A stretch of DNA of 7,496 bases from contig CALCHY010000086.1 of NCBI GenBank assembly GCA_937907415.1, positions 1 through 7,496 of the forward strand, written 5' to 3'. The position numbers and the translations under genes were made by a program. Each line of letters begins with the position of its first letter. Within the stretch, counting starts at the first letter, position 1. The notes under the pieces were generated by a model that saw only the letters and a list, made by a program, of their open reading frames with translations, did no database searches and had not been told where the DNA came from. This DNA is from an uncultured Trueperaceae bacterium (GTDB lineage: Bacteria > Deinococcota > Deinococci > Deinococcales > Trueperaceae). Shown here in pieces: positions 1 through 6,047 of the stretch.

Positions 1-23
1 CGCCGCCAGGTTGGCGCGCTGCG

Positions 24-1022
24 CTACCAGGCCGCCGCCAGCAGTTCTAGGGAGCGCATGCGCGCGTCGTGAGAGTGGACCATCGTCGAGAGCATGATCT
101 CGCTGGCGCCCGACTCCTTTCGTAGTTCGGCAAGGCGGCGGACGACGGTGGCGGGGGACCCCAGCACGTGCTTGCGGCGGTTCTGCTCCACGAAGACGCG
201 TTCGTGGGCGTCGTAGTCGTACGCGGCCGCTTCTTCGGGCGTTGGCACGGGCCCGAACTCGTTGCGCCGCATGCGCAGCCAGGCCAGGTCGAGGGAGCCG
301 GCGAGGTAGTCGGCTTCTTCGTCCGTTGGTGCGCAGATGACGGAGAGCGCGAGGATGGCGTGCGGTTCCGGGAACGCTGCCGATGGCGTGAAGGCCTCCC
401 GGTAGGCGTTCATGGCTGGCGCGGCTGGGGTCTCGCTGAAGTGCCCAGCGAACGCGTAACCGAGGCCGAGGCTACCCGCGAACGCGGCGCTTGCACCGCT
501 TGACCCGAGGAGCCACACTGGCGGCAGGTCGACGTCCGCTGGTGTTGCCCTGACGGTGTGGAACGCGTGATCGGGCGGAAAGCCGCCGCGCGAGAGGGCG
601 AAGAGCTCGTGTAGTTGCGAGGGGAACTGTTCGGCGTCGAACGGGCGCATGGCCGCCATGGCAGCGCGGTCTGAGCCGGGCGCGCGGCCGATGCCTAAGT
701 CTATGCGGCCCGGGTGGAGCGCCTCGAGGGTCTGGAACGCCTCAGCGATGCGTAGGGGCGCGTGGTTGGGGAGCATGATGCCACCTGACCCCACGTGGAT
801 GCTGTCGGTGGCCGCGGCGGTGTTGGCGATGAGCACTTCTGGTGCGGAGCTGGCGATGCTGCGCATGCCGTGGTGTTCGGCGTACCACACGCGCCGGTAG
901 CCGAGGGCTTCTGCGTGGCGGGCGAGGGTGACGGTGTTGAGGAGGGTGCTATGCGAGTCGACGCCGCTGGAGATGTGGGCGAGGTCGAGGACTGAGAGGG
1001 GTACCCGGGCGGCGCTGGTCAT
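24..1022 (-). CDS. LLM-class flavin-dependent oxidoreductase (luciferase-like, MsnO8/YhbW-like)
   Basis: A 332-residue protein of the bacterial luciferase-like monooxygenase superfamily, expected to be a cytosolic FMN-dependent TIM barrel. Its substrate cannot be read from the sequence. Visible family marks are VPLSVLDLAH at the N-terminus (first barrel strand), YAEHHG near residues 47-52, VGSGGIMLPNHAPLRIAEAF near 77-96, HPGRIDLGIGRAPGSD near 103-118 and VWLLGSSGASA near 169-179. HPGRIDLGIGRAPG and WLLGSSG are typical of the 'luciferase family oxidoreductase, group 1' subgroup. Length is normal, so the gene looks intact. The ATG at 1022 places the VPLSVLDL strand as in relatives. No clear SD precedes it, so a very short leader is possible. 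It lies 128 bp downstream of rpsA on the same strand, separated by a terminator, so it is probably its own unit. A short inverted repeat (CGCCA/TGGCG, 4-16) just past the stop may begin a terminator cut by the window edge. Family assignment is firm; function is not. Confidence 0.94.
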   Translation of the reverse strand: MTSAARVPLSVLDLAHISSGVDSHSTLLNTVTLARHAEALGYRRVWYAEHHGMRSIASSAPEVLIANTAAATDSIHVGSGGIMLPNHAPLRIAEAFQTLEALHPGRIDLGIGRAPGSDRAAMAAMRPFDAEQFPSQLHELFALSRGGFPPDHAFHTVRATPADVDLPPVWLLGSSGASAAFAGSLGLGYAFAGHFSETPAAPAMNAYREAFTPSAAFPEPHAILALSVICAPTDEEADYLAGSLDLAWLRMRRNEFGPVPTPEEAAAYDYDAHERVFVEQNRRKHVLGSPATVVRRLAELRKESGASEIMLSTMVHSHDARMRSLELLAAAW

Positions 1023-1029
1023 ATCTGGT

Positions 1030-1044
1030 CACGCTATCAGCGTG
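1030..1044. promoter_or_regulatory. Perfect 6+3+6 palindrome upstream of the oxidoreductase
   Basis: The sequence reads CACGCT-ATC-AGCGTG, a perfect inverted repeat starting 8 bp upstream of the oxidoreductase ATG. It overlaps the only -10-like hexamer seen there (TGATAG on the minus strand). Its position would suit a repressor operator, but it is short, could be chance, and no matching regulator is present here. Confidence 0.25.
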
Positions 1045-1080
1045 GAGCGCGCGGTTGCGTAGCGGTGGGGTGCAACTAGA

Positions 1081-1113
1081 ACAGCCCCGCGCCTGCTTGC
1101 GGCGCGGGGCTGT
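1081..1113 (-). terminator. Intrinsic-type terminator of rpsA
   Basis: A perfect 13-bp stem (ACAGCCCCGCGCC, 1081-1093, paired with 1101-1113) with a 7-nt loop, starting 37 nt after the rpsA stop codon. On the minus strand the stem is followed by TCTAGTTG rather than a long U-run, so the U-tract is poor. The strong GC stem and position still make it the obvious end of the rpsA transcript. On the plus strand it is followed by TGGTTGCTAGTTGCTT, so bidirectional action is possible. Confidence 0.85.
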
Positions 1114-1150
1114 TGGTTGCTAGTTGCTTGGCGCTCGGCGCCAGCGTTGC

Positions 1151-3265
1151 TTAGGCCTGGGTGTCGTCGTCGTCTGACCCGTAGTCGGCGTCCGCGGTGT
1201 GCGTTTCTTCTACGGTGTCGTGGTTGGCGTCGGCGTAATCGGCCACTGCGTCTGCCGCCTCGTCTGCCGCTGCGCCTGGGCGCTTGCCTTGGCGGAACGC
1301 GGCGGTGAGGAGGGCGGCGGCTTCCGCGGCGTCGATGGCGTTGGGGTCGACGGGTTCGTCGGACTGCGCCTTGACGGCTGGGGCCGGCTTCTCGGCCTTG
1401 ACGGCCGGCTCGGACTTGGCTGGGGCCTTAGCGGCGACTTCCTTGGGGGCTTCGGTCTCGGCCTTGGTGTCGCCAAGCCCGAACTGCGCGAAGAGGTCGG
1501 CGTAGACGTCGCCGAGCTTGGTGGTCGTCTTGCTGCTTGCCGCATCGGTGACGTAGCTGTAGTCGTAGTCGATGTCGCGGCTGCGGCGACCACGGCGGCC
1601 GCGGTTACCTCCAGCGGCTGCGCCGCCTGGCTGCGCGTAGCCTCCGGCCCTGGCGGCGCCGCCTGCTGGGGCGTTGCCTCCGAACTCGGCGGCGTTCTCT
1701 GGGGTGAAGGGCAGCATGCGCTTGCGGGAGAGGCTGGCGCGCTGCTCGACTGGGTCGATGTTGAGGATGACCGCGGTGACTTCGTCACCCTTCTTGAAGT
1801 GCTCGGCGATGTTCTCGATGTGGTCGTGGGAGAGCTCGGAGATGTGCACCAGGCCTTCGATGCCTTCTTCGATCTCCATGAACACGCCGAAGTCGGTGAT
1901 GCCCGTGATGGGGCCGGTGACTTCGGTGCCGGGCGGGTAACGGTCCGGCAGGCTGCTCCAGGGATCGGGCTGGGTCTGGCGTAGACCTAGCGAGATGCGC
2001 TGTTGCTGCATGTCGATCTTGAGGATCATCGCCTCGACCTGCTCGCCTTCCGAAAGGGCTTCCTTCGGGTGGCGGATGCGCTTGGTCCAGCTCATCTCAC
2101 TGACGTGGATGAGGCCTTCGAGGCCCGGCTGGATCTCGACGAAGGCGCCGAACGGCGTGAGGTTCGTGACGGTGCCCGAGACGCGCTGCCCGATGCTGTA
2201 GTGGGCGAGAACGTTCTCCCAGGGATCCGAGACGAGCTTCTTCATGGAGAGGTTGATGCGCTCGCGCTCGAGGTCCATGTCGAGGACTTCGACCTTGACC
2301 ATGTCGCCGAGCTTGACGACGTCACGCGGGTGGCTGAAGCGGCCGTGCGTGAGTTCCGAGCGGTGCACGAGGCCGTCTACGCCGCCCAGGTTGACGAACA
2401 CGCCGAAATCGGTGATCTCGACGACTTCGCCTTCGAGGCGGGCGCCTGGCTCGAGCTTCTTGAGGGTGTCGTCCTTGAGGTGAGAGATCTCGTCCTCGAG
2501 GATGCTGCGGCGCGAGATGATGACGCGGTTGCGGCGCCTGTTCAGCTCGATGATCTTGACCTTCATGCGGCGGCCGACGTACGGCGCCAGGTCGTTGACG
2601 CGGCGAATGTCCACCTGGCTGGCGGGCAGGAACGCGCGCACGCCGAGGCTGGCAACGAGGCCGCCGCGGACCTTCTCGACGATCTCTACTTCAACGGGCT
2701 TGCCGTTGTCGTGGATGTCTTGAAGGAGGTTCCAGGCGCGTTCTTGATCGGCGCGCTTCTTGGAAAGCGTGATGGTGCTGTTGGGGATGTCGGACCGCAC
2801 GACGTAGACCTGGATGTCGTCACCAGGCTTGAAGTACTTGGCGGCCTCTTCGGCGTTGGACTCGTGCTCGAAGAGCTGGTTGTAGGGGAGCATGCCCTCG
2901 ATCTTGGCGCCGACGTCAACGACGATGCCTTCCTGAGCGAGCATGATGACCTGACCAGTGGTGATCATGCCACGGTGAACGGGCTTGCGGGCCAGCATTT
3001 CATCGCTGGCGGCGAGCACGTCTTCCATGCTGATCTCGTCGTCCTGGGCGCGGGCCGGAGCGGCGCTGGCCTGGACGGCGCTTGGCGTGGGGGTTGCAGC
3101 CGGTTCGGAAGTAGCCAAATCAGGGGAAATGTTCGTTTCGTTGTCAGCCTGCGTGCCTACTCCCTGTTCGGCGTTCGCGGCTGCGACCTGGTTAGGGCTT
3201 TCTTCCTGGGCTGGGACGGTGCCTGGGGCAGGGCTCCCCGCGGCGGGGTTTACTTTCTCATCCAT
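1151..3265 (-). CDS. rpsA: 30S ribosomal protein S1, five S1 domains, long N- and C-terminal extensions
   Basis: Ribosomal protein S1 (704 residues) binds mRNA on the 30S subunit and helps unfold and place it for initiation. Five S1 OB-folds are visible, near residues 97-169, 187-253, 273-342, 358-428 and 445-514. The last three have the canonical [26 protein letters not shown] core, here DFGVF/PFGAF plus GLVH/GLIH. E. coli S1 has six domains. About 95 Ala/Pro/Gln-rich residues precede domain 1. After domain 5 come a Gly/Arg-rich stretch (about 528-563), a conserved-looking [18 protein letters not shown] segment (582-599), Ala/Lys/Glu repeats, and an acidic tail ending DDDDTQA. The ATG at 3265 is chosen because AGGAGG lies 11 nt upstream and a promoter sits just beyond. 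The open frame runs to a GTG at 3382, but that extension would cross the promoter and has no protein-like content. The gene is monocistronic, with promoter and terminator on either side. Confidence 0.97.
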   Translation of the reverse strand: MDEKVNPAAGSPAPGTVPAQEESPNQVAAANAEQGVGTQADNETNISPDLATSEPAATPTPSAVQASAAPARAQDDEISMEDVLAASDEMLARKPVHRGMITTGQVIMLAQEGIVVDVGAKIEGMLPYNQLFEHESNAEEAAKYFKPGDDIQVYVVRSDIPNSTITLSKKRADQERAWNLLQDIHDNGKPVEVEIVEKVRGGLVASLGVRAFLPASQVDIRRVNDLAPYVGRRMKVKIIELNRRRNRVIISRRSILEDEISHLKDDTLKKLEPGARLEGEVVEITDFGVFVNLGGVDGLVHRSELTHGRFSHPRDVVKLGDMVKVEVLDMDLERERINLSMKKLVSDPWENVLAHYSIGQRVSGTVTNLTPFGAFVEIQPGLEGLIHVSEMSWTKRIRHPKEALSEGEQVEAMILKIDMQQQRISLGLRQTQPDPWSSLPDRYPPGTEVTGPITGITDFGVFMEIEEGIEGLVHISELSHDHIENIAEHFKKGDEVTAVILNIDPVEQRASLSRKRMLPFTPENAAEFGGNAPAGGAARAGGYAQPGGAAAGGNRGRRGRRSRDIDYDYSYVTDAASSKTTTKLGDVYADLFAQFGLGDTKAETEAPKEVAAKAPAKSEPAVKAEKPAPAVKAQSDEPVDPNAIDAAEAAALLTAAFRQGKRPGAAADEAADAVADYADANHDTVEETHTADADYGSDDDDTQA

Positions 3266-3276
3266 GTAAGGGGGTT

Positions 3277-3282
3277 CCTCCT
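3277..3282 (-). promoter_or_regulatory. Shine-Dalgarno of rpsA
   Basis: AGGAGG on the minus strand, with 11 nt between it and the ATG at 3265. It fixes the rpsA start and rules out the longer reading frame beginning at 3382. Confidence 0.85.
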
Positions 3283-3308
3283 GAAGTGGTGTCTTGCGAC
3301 AAGTGTTC

Positions 3309-3338
3309 ATTACACCACACCAGGACCCCAAATTGCAA
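3309..3338 (-). promoter_or_regulatory. Sigma-70-type promoter of rpsA with extended -10
   Basis: On the minus strand TTGCAA (3333-3338) is followed after 18 bp by TGTAAT (3309-3314). The -10 hexamer is preceded by TGG, an extended -10 motif. Transcription would begin near 3302, giving a leader of about 37 nt that contains the SD at 3277-3282. Both repeat copies at 3409 and 3598 then lie upstream of this promoter, outside the rpsA leader. Confidence 0.7.
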
Positions 3339-3360
3339 GGTGCCAGGGCACGTTTGGCCG

Positions 3361-3397
3361 TTGCCCAACGCGGCGAGCGCACGCGGCGCTTGGGCAG
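3361..3397. repeat. Imperfect hairpin upstream of the rpsA promoter
   Basis: TGCCCAACGC (3362-3371) can pair with GCG-C-TTGGGCA ending at 3396, with one bulged C. No U-tract follows on either strand. It lies between repeat copy 1 and the rpsA promoter, so it could end read-through from the right or be a chance GC-rich fold. Confidence 0.3.
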
Positions 3398-3408
3398 GGG
3401 AGAAAGGG

Positions 3409-3487
3409 CGAACCCCGCGTGGGAGGCGCGGGGCTCAGTTCGGAAGAGGATGGGAGGAGGTAATGGGAGTGTTACCTCAAGTCCACG
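3409..3487. repeat. Double-hairpin repeat element, copy 1
   Basis: A 79-bp unit that matches copy 2 with only two mismatches, at 3434 and 3437. It holds hairpin 1 (3410-3419 with 3427-3436, loop TGGGAGG), a purine-rich linker (CGGAAGAGGATGGGAG from 3441) and hairpin 2 (GAGGTAA 3457-3463 with TTACCTC 3472-3478, loop TGGGAGTG). GGGAG occurs three times: in loop 1, the linker and loop 2. The substitution at 3434 turns one hairpin 1 pair into A-C in plus-strand RNA but G-U in minus-strand RNA, so pairing survives only on the minus strand. Looser similarity continues about 12 bp past the end (CTCTAGGTTAC versus CCCTAGCCTAC). It is not a tRNA, and it is not a riboswitch I recognise. Confidence 0.85.
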
Positions 3488-3597
3488 GCTCTAGGTTACG
3501 CAGTGGGACTTACAAGTTTCTTACACGCTGGCACATGGAGGGGCGAGAACCCGGCCCAGACGAGCAGTTTGCGCCGTGCTGCACGTCATTAAATGGT
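3488..3597. other. 110-bp spacer between the two repeat copies
   Basis: No gene is seen. On the minus strand GTAACCT lies just upstream of copy 1 and GTAGGCT just upstream of copy 2. Both fit a weak TAnnnT -10, which would suit a separate transcript start for each copy. No convincing -35 accompanies either. Confidence 0.3.
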
Positions 3598-3676
3598 CGA
3601 ACCCCGCGTGGGAGGCGCGGGGTTCCGTTCGGAAGAGGATGGGAGGAGGTAATGGGAGTGTTACCTCAAGTCCACG
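3598..3676. repeat. Double-hairpin repeat element, copy 2
   Basis: The second 79-bp copy, exactly 189 bp from copy 1. Hairpin 1 is a perfect 10-bp stem here (GAACCCCGCG 3599-3608 with 3616-3625, loop TGGGAGG). The linker holds GGAAGAGGATGGGAGGAGG, and hairpin 2 is GAGGTAA (3646-3652) with TTACCTC (3661-3667). On the minus strand hairpin 1 comes last and is followed by TTCGACCATTT, so it could work as a weak terminator, either of the TPR regulator gene (stop at 3800) or of a small RNA made from the element itself. Confidence 0.85.
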
Positions 3677-3799
3677 CCCCTAGCCTACAAAGCACACATG
3701 ACGGGATTCTGACAGGAGCATGGCGGGGGCCTCATGCACGGCCATGATGCCAGAACCAGCTGATGCGCCGCTGTGACGTTCGCACGTGCCAGGCAGCGT
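3677..3799. other. Non-coding tail of the TPR regulator transcript
   Basis: No gene or clear terminator is seen between the stop of the TPR regulator at 3800 and repeat copy 2. Open frames crossing it on the plus strand are short and lack ribosome-binding sites. The nearest strong hairpin downstream of the regulator is hairpin 1 of copy 2. Confidence 0.5.
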
Positions 3800-5623
3800 T
3801 TAGAGCCCCGAGCGGAACTTGTCGAGATCTTGGTCAAGCAGGTACGCCCACTCGTTACCAGACGATGGGAGGAAGATGCCCGTCTCGCCCATAACGCGTC
3901 CTGCACGCAGTTCACTTACGTCCCACAGCACGTCTATCTCGCTCTTCAAGCGGTAGAGCTTCGATTCTGAGTCGTACTCGATCTCTACACCGTTAAGCGA
4001 CTCACGCAACTGGTGGCGGAACTGGTGGAAGTAAGACTTGGCCGCCGAGGGCTTCTCGTCGGGGAAGACGTCTAGCAGGACCTTCTTCAACGACACGGCC
4101 CTGTACTCGAGGAAGTACGCCATGAGCTCCACGCCGCGCCTGAGCGGAATGTGCACCGGCTTGTCGTCCAGCAGCATGCGCTCGTCACCCATGGTGAAGA
4201 TCTCGAGAACCTCGACGGCCGTGCCCGCAATGCGCGGGTGCGTACGGAACGCAATGTGGTGCAGTTCGGGCAGCAGCGTCCACTCCCTAGCGAGCAACGC
4301 TTGGTTCTGGAGCGAAACGCTGAGGGCCTGAAGTTCATCTAGTTGCCGTTGCCAACCATCTCGACCGCTGATCCTTAGGAGGTCCGCGTAGTGCAGCTGG
4401 ACCGCCGCCTGCTCCTGCAGCAGGCCCATCTCGCCGAAGGCCTGCATTAGTCCCTCGAACTCCTGAATGGCGTGGCTGACGGTGTAACGCTTGGTCCAGA
4501 AGTTGAGGAGCACCTCGCGGAAGCGAAAGGTGAGCCTATCCGACTTATCGGAAATGAGCGTTTGCGCGCGCATGAGGTGGTCGTACGCCTCCGCGTGATC
4601 ACCGCGGGAACCCAAGATGCACACCAACGGCAAGCGGCAGAGGAACTCCTCGTAGTTGAACTGGAGTTCGGTGGCAATATCAATGGCGGCCAAGTAGCGT
4701 TTTATTGCTAAGCCCATGCTGCTACTGGCCCACGCAATTTCTCCCAGTAGCCAGTTCCGTTCAGCTTGAAAAGTAGCTGGAGCACTTTCCAAGTCAAATG
4801 AATCTAAGTCAACATGAGCTTCACGATGACGCCCTAGGTTGATCAACACAGCCGCGCGCCGTAGCTTGACCTTGGCTTGTTCGGCTCCAGAAGTTCCAAC
4901 TAGGCTTCGCTCAAGAAACCACAATGCGCGTTGTGACCGCCCAATACGGCCATACAGCACCGCCAGTTGAACGAGGATTGACGGCGCCAGGACGTTGTAT
5001 TCAGGTACACCCTGGATTCGACGCCAGGCAATTTCTGCAGCCTTCAAAGCTTCGCGTAGGTTTCCGCTGGTTTCTTCGCTGATACTAAGGATTCGGTAAA
5101 AGAGAGCGGTGTCGTAATTATTCAGTCTGCTTAGGTCAACCCGAGCCATCTCGGACTGGGCGTCTTCACGTCGTTCAACGAAGGGGAGCACGTGTCCCAG
5201 ATAGACACGTGCCCCTTCTTCCCCGCGGTCTACAGCCCGATAGAGAGCTTCAAGGGCGTCCATATCCCGCAATGCTTGGAAATAGCAAACTCCGACCCAG
5301 CGATCATCTCTTGCGGTAGGTTCTGGAATTGCAAGGTAGGCCTCAATTCCATTCTCGAACTGCTCGAGGAACGCCCACCCCTGCACTTCGCTTTCCAGGC
5401 GTACGCCAGGAAATCTAGAGGAAACGAGTTCGTCAACCCGGCTCCTTAGTGCCCCAGAAATCGGAACCACGGCTAAGACGCCGCTTCCTGGAAAGGCATG
5501 AAGGTTTGCCAGCGGAGCATTGCTGTGACTATATACGACGGGACGGCGACGTTGCCAACTCACAGTATTCGTAGCGCTACACCCGGTCGGGCCGCATATA
5601 TGTGGTATCCGGGCTTGTAACAT
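3800..5623 (-). CDS. TPR regulator with C-terminal SARP-type winged helix and truncated BTAD
   Basis: A 607-residue cytosolic protein, probably a transcriptional regulator. The middle (about 170-450) is helical with TPR-like pairs such as LAVLYGRIGRSQRALWFLERSL (hydrophobic, Gly and Ala positions at 220-241) and NLREALKAAEIAW (188-200). Residues about 470-572 read as an OmpR/SARP winged helix: LEIFTMGDERMLLDDKPVHI, then RRGVELMAYFLEYRAVSLKK, LLDVFPDE, and SYFHQFRHQLRESL as recognition helix with a YDSESKLYRL wing. The end, GIFLPSSGNEWAYLLDQDL, resembles the G-x-FLP..W opening of a BTAD domain, then stops. SARPs normally carry this winged helix at the N-terminus. The N-terminal segment (LANLHAFPGSGVLAVVP) recalls the strand before the P-loop in MalT/LAL proteins, but no GKT is present. 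The start is uncertain: the ATG at 5623 has no SD and a promoter-like pair lies inside the frame, so GTG at 5563 or 5470 is possible. GC content drops in the N-terminal half. Confidence 0.85.
   Translation of the reverse strand: MLQARIPHICGPTGCSATNTVSWQRRRPVVYSHSNAPLANLHAFPGSGVLAVVPISGALRSRVDELVSSRFPGVRLESEVQGWAFLEQFENGIEAYLAIPEPTARDDRWVGVCYFQALRDMDALEALYRAVDRGEEGARVYLGHVLPFVERREDAQSEMARVDLSRLNNYDTALFYRILSISEETSGNLREALKAAEIAWRRIQGVPEYNVLAPSILVQLAVLYGRIGRSQRALWFLERSLVGTSGAEQAKVKLRRAAVLINLGRHREAHVDLDSFDLESAPATFQAERNWLLGEIAWASSSMGLAIKRYLAAIDIATELQFNYEEFLCRLPLVCILGSRGDHAEAYDHLMRAQTLISDKSDRLTFRFREVLLNFWTKRYTVSHAIQEFEGLMQAFGEMGLLQEQAAVQLHYADLLRISGRDGWQRQLDELQALSVSLQNQALLAREWTLLPELHHIAFRTHPRIAGTAVEVLEIFTMGDERMLLDDKPVHIPLRRGVELMAYFLEYRAVSLKKVLLDVFPDEKPSAAKSYFHQFRHQLRESLNGVEIEYDSESKLYRLKSEIDVLWDVSELRAGRVMGETGIFLPSSGNEWAYLLDQDLDKFRSGL
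5528..5558 (-). promoter_or_regulatory. Candidate promoter inside the predicted 5' end of the TPR regulator
   Basis: On the minus strand TTGGCA (5553-5558) is followed by CGTATATAGT. This gives TATATA after 17 bp or TATAGT (5528-5533) after 19 bp. It is the best sigma-70-like match near this gene. If real, the first roughly 30 codons of the long frame are not translated, and a GTG at 5470, with AGGA about 14 nt upstream, becomes the likely start. Confidence 0.4.
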
Positions 5624-5703
5624 TGAGCGGGCAGGTCTTGCATATTGTCGTCGGCCTTGCTAAGGTCTTGTCAGTCGCCTTGATTGGGAGATCAGGATCG
5701 ACT

Positions 5704-5764
5704 CGCATCGTGGGAGCGGTGCGTGTTGGAAGAGGCTGGGAGGAGTCGGGAGTTCGAGCTCCAC
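5704..5764. repeat. Double-hairpin repeat element, diverged copy 3
   Basis: This shares the order and motifs of copies 1 and 2. Hairpin 1 is CGCATCG (5704-5710) with CGGTGCG (5717-5723), loop TGGGAG. The linker is GGAAGAGGCTGGGAGGAG (5728-5745). A short GGAG/CTCC hairpin follows (5749-5752 with 5759-5762), then a terminal TCCAC-like end. GGGAG again occurs three times. The linker differs from the other copies at one base in 18, while the stems have different sequence but still pair. Hairpin 1 has a T-G step that pairs only in plus-strand RNA, the opposite of the copy 1 evidence. It lies 80 bp upstream of the TPR regulator ATG and 150 bp upstream of the small peptide ORF. Confidence 0.6.
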
Positions 5765-5791
5765 AGCGACAAATCCCTTCAGATTTTTGAG

Positions 5792-5812
5792 AGGCGCGCC
5801 AGTGGTGCGCCT
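5792..5812. repeat. Inverted repeat in the divergent intergenic region
   Basis: AGGCGC (5792-5797) and GCGCCT (5807-5812) flank a 9-nt loop. It could be a leader hairpin of the plus-strand transcript carrying the small peptide ORF. No function is evident. Confidence 0.3.
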
Positions 5813-5837
5813 GGCTGGGACACTAGCTCCCGGCAGT

Positions 5838-5867
5838 TGCGTACAAATGCTCGGGAGGCTGTACGCA
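5838..5867. promoter_or_regulatory. 7-bp inverted repeat, candidate operator upstream of the peptide ORF
   Basis: TGCGTAC (5838-5844) and GTACGCA (5861-5867) are perfect inverted copies 16 nt apart, with centres about two helical turns apart, as is common for dimeric regulators. The repeat ends 46 nt before the ATG at 5914. A weak -35/-10 pair (TTGCGT, 17 bp, TGTACG) overlaps it on the plus strand. Confidence 0.35.
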
Positions 5868-5913
5868 GCGCTAGACGCCAATTGTGGCGGACTTCGGAAG
5901 GATGGGATTTGGG

Positions 5914-6015
5914 ATGAAGAACACTGGTAAGCGCATCTTCGCAGCAGTAGTTTTTGCCATCATTGTCAGTATGCCAATTATCGGCTCCGCAGGTGTACTC
6001 TTCTCGCAGCGGTAA
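5914..6015 (+). CDS. 33-residue cationic-hydrophobic peptide with signal-peptide features
   Basis: A short ORF that I do not recognise by family. It opens with MKNTGKRIF (three positive charges by residue 7), followed by a hydrophobic run AAVVFAIIVSM (10-20), Pro21, and IIGSA ending at residue 26. Gly24 and Ala26 fit the -3 and -1 positions of a signal peptidase I site, with Pro at -6. Cleavage would release the heptapeptide GVLFSQR. A purine-rich GGAAGGA (5896-5902) lies 11 nt upstream of the ATG, and the stop is followed by a strong intrinsic terminator, so the unit looks transcribed. It is divergent from the TPR regulator. Possible roles are a Phr/SHP-like signalling peptide sensed by that regulator, a small membrane protein, or a type I toxin. 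Translation is plausible but unproven. Confidence 0.55.
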   Translation: MKNTGKRIFAAVVFAIIVSMPIIGSAGVLFSQR

Positions 6016-6016
6016 A

Positions 6017-6033
6017 TCAGCCGATTTGGCTGA
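6017..6033 (+). repeat. Small hairpin between peptide ORF and terminator
   Basis: TCAGCC (6017-6022) pairs with GGCTGA (6028-6033) across a 5-nt loop, just after the stop at 6013-6015. It may protect the transcript 3' end or act with the terminator that follows. Confidence 0.4.
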
Positions 6034-6047
6034 ATTGTCGAATTAGA

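Noticed and set aside
3266..3382. Upstream extension of rpsA to the GTG at 3382
   Set aside because: It would translate through the rpsA promoter and SD, and the 39 extra residues are unlike any S1 N-terminus; the ATG at 3265 has a strong SD.
2003..3463. 486-codon plus-strand frame opposite rpsA
   Set aside because: A shadow of the high-GC rpsA codons; its Val/Asp/Ala-rich product is the usual antisense artefact.
3409..3676. T-box or other known riboswitch, or tRNA-like element, in the repeats
   Set aside because: No T-box TGGNACCGCG, no tRNA cloverleaf, and no aptamer core I know; the repeats also lie upstream of the rpsA promoter and so outside its leader.
3409..3676. CRISPR array or insertion sequence
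   Set aside because: Only two full copies with a 110-bp spacer, no terminal inverted repeats, no transposase and no cas genes.
3860..3885. AGACG...CGTCT hairpin with ATGGGAGGAAG in its loop, resembling the repeat motif
   Set aside because: It lies within the coding end of the TPR regulator (encoding the GIFLPSS region) and lacks the second hairpin and the linker.
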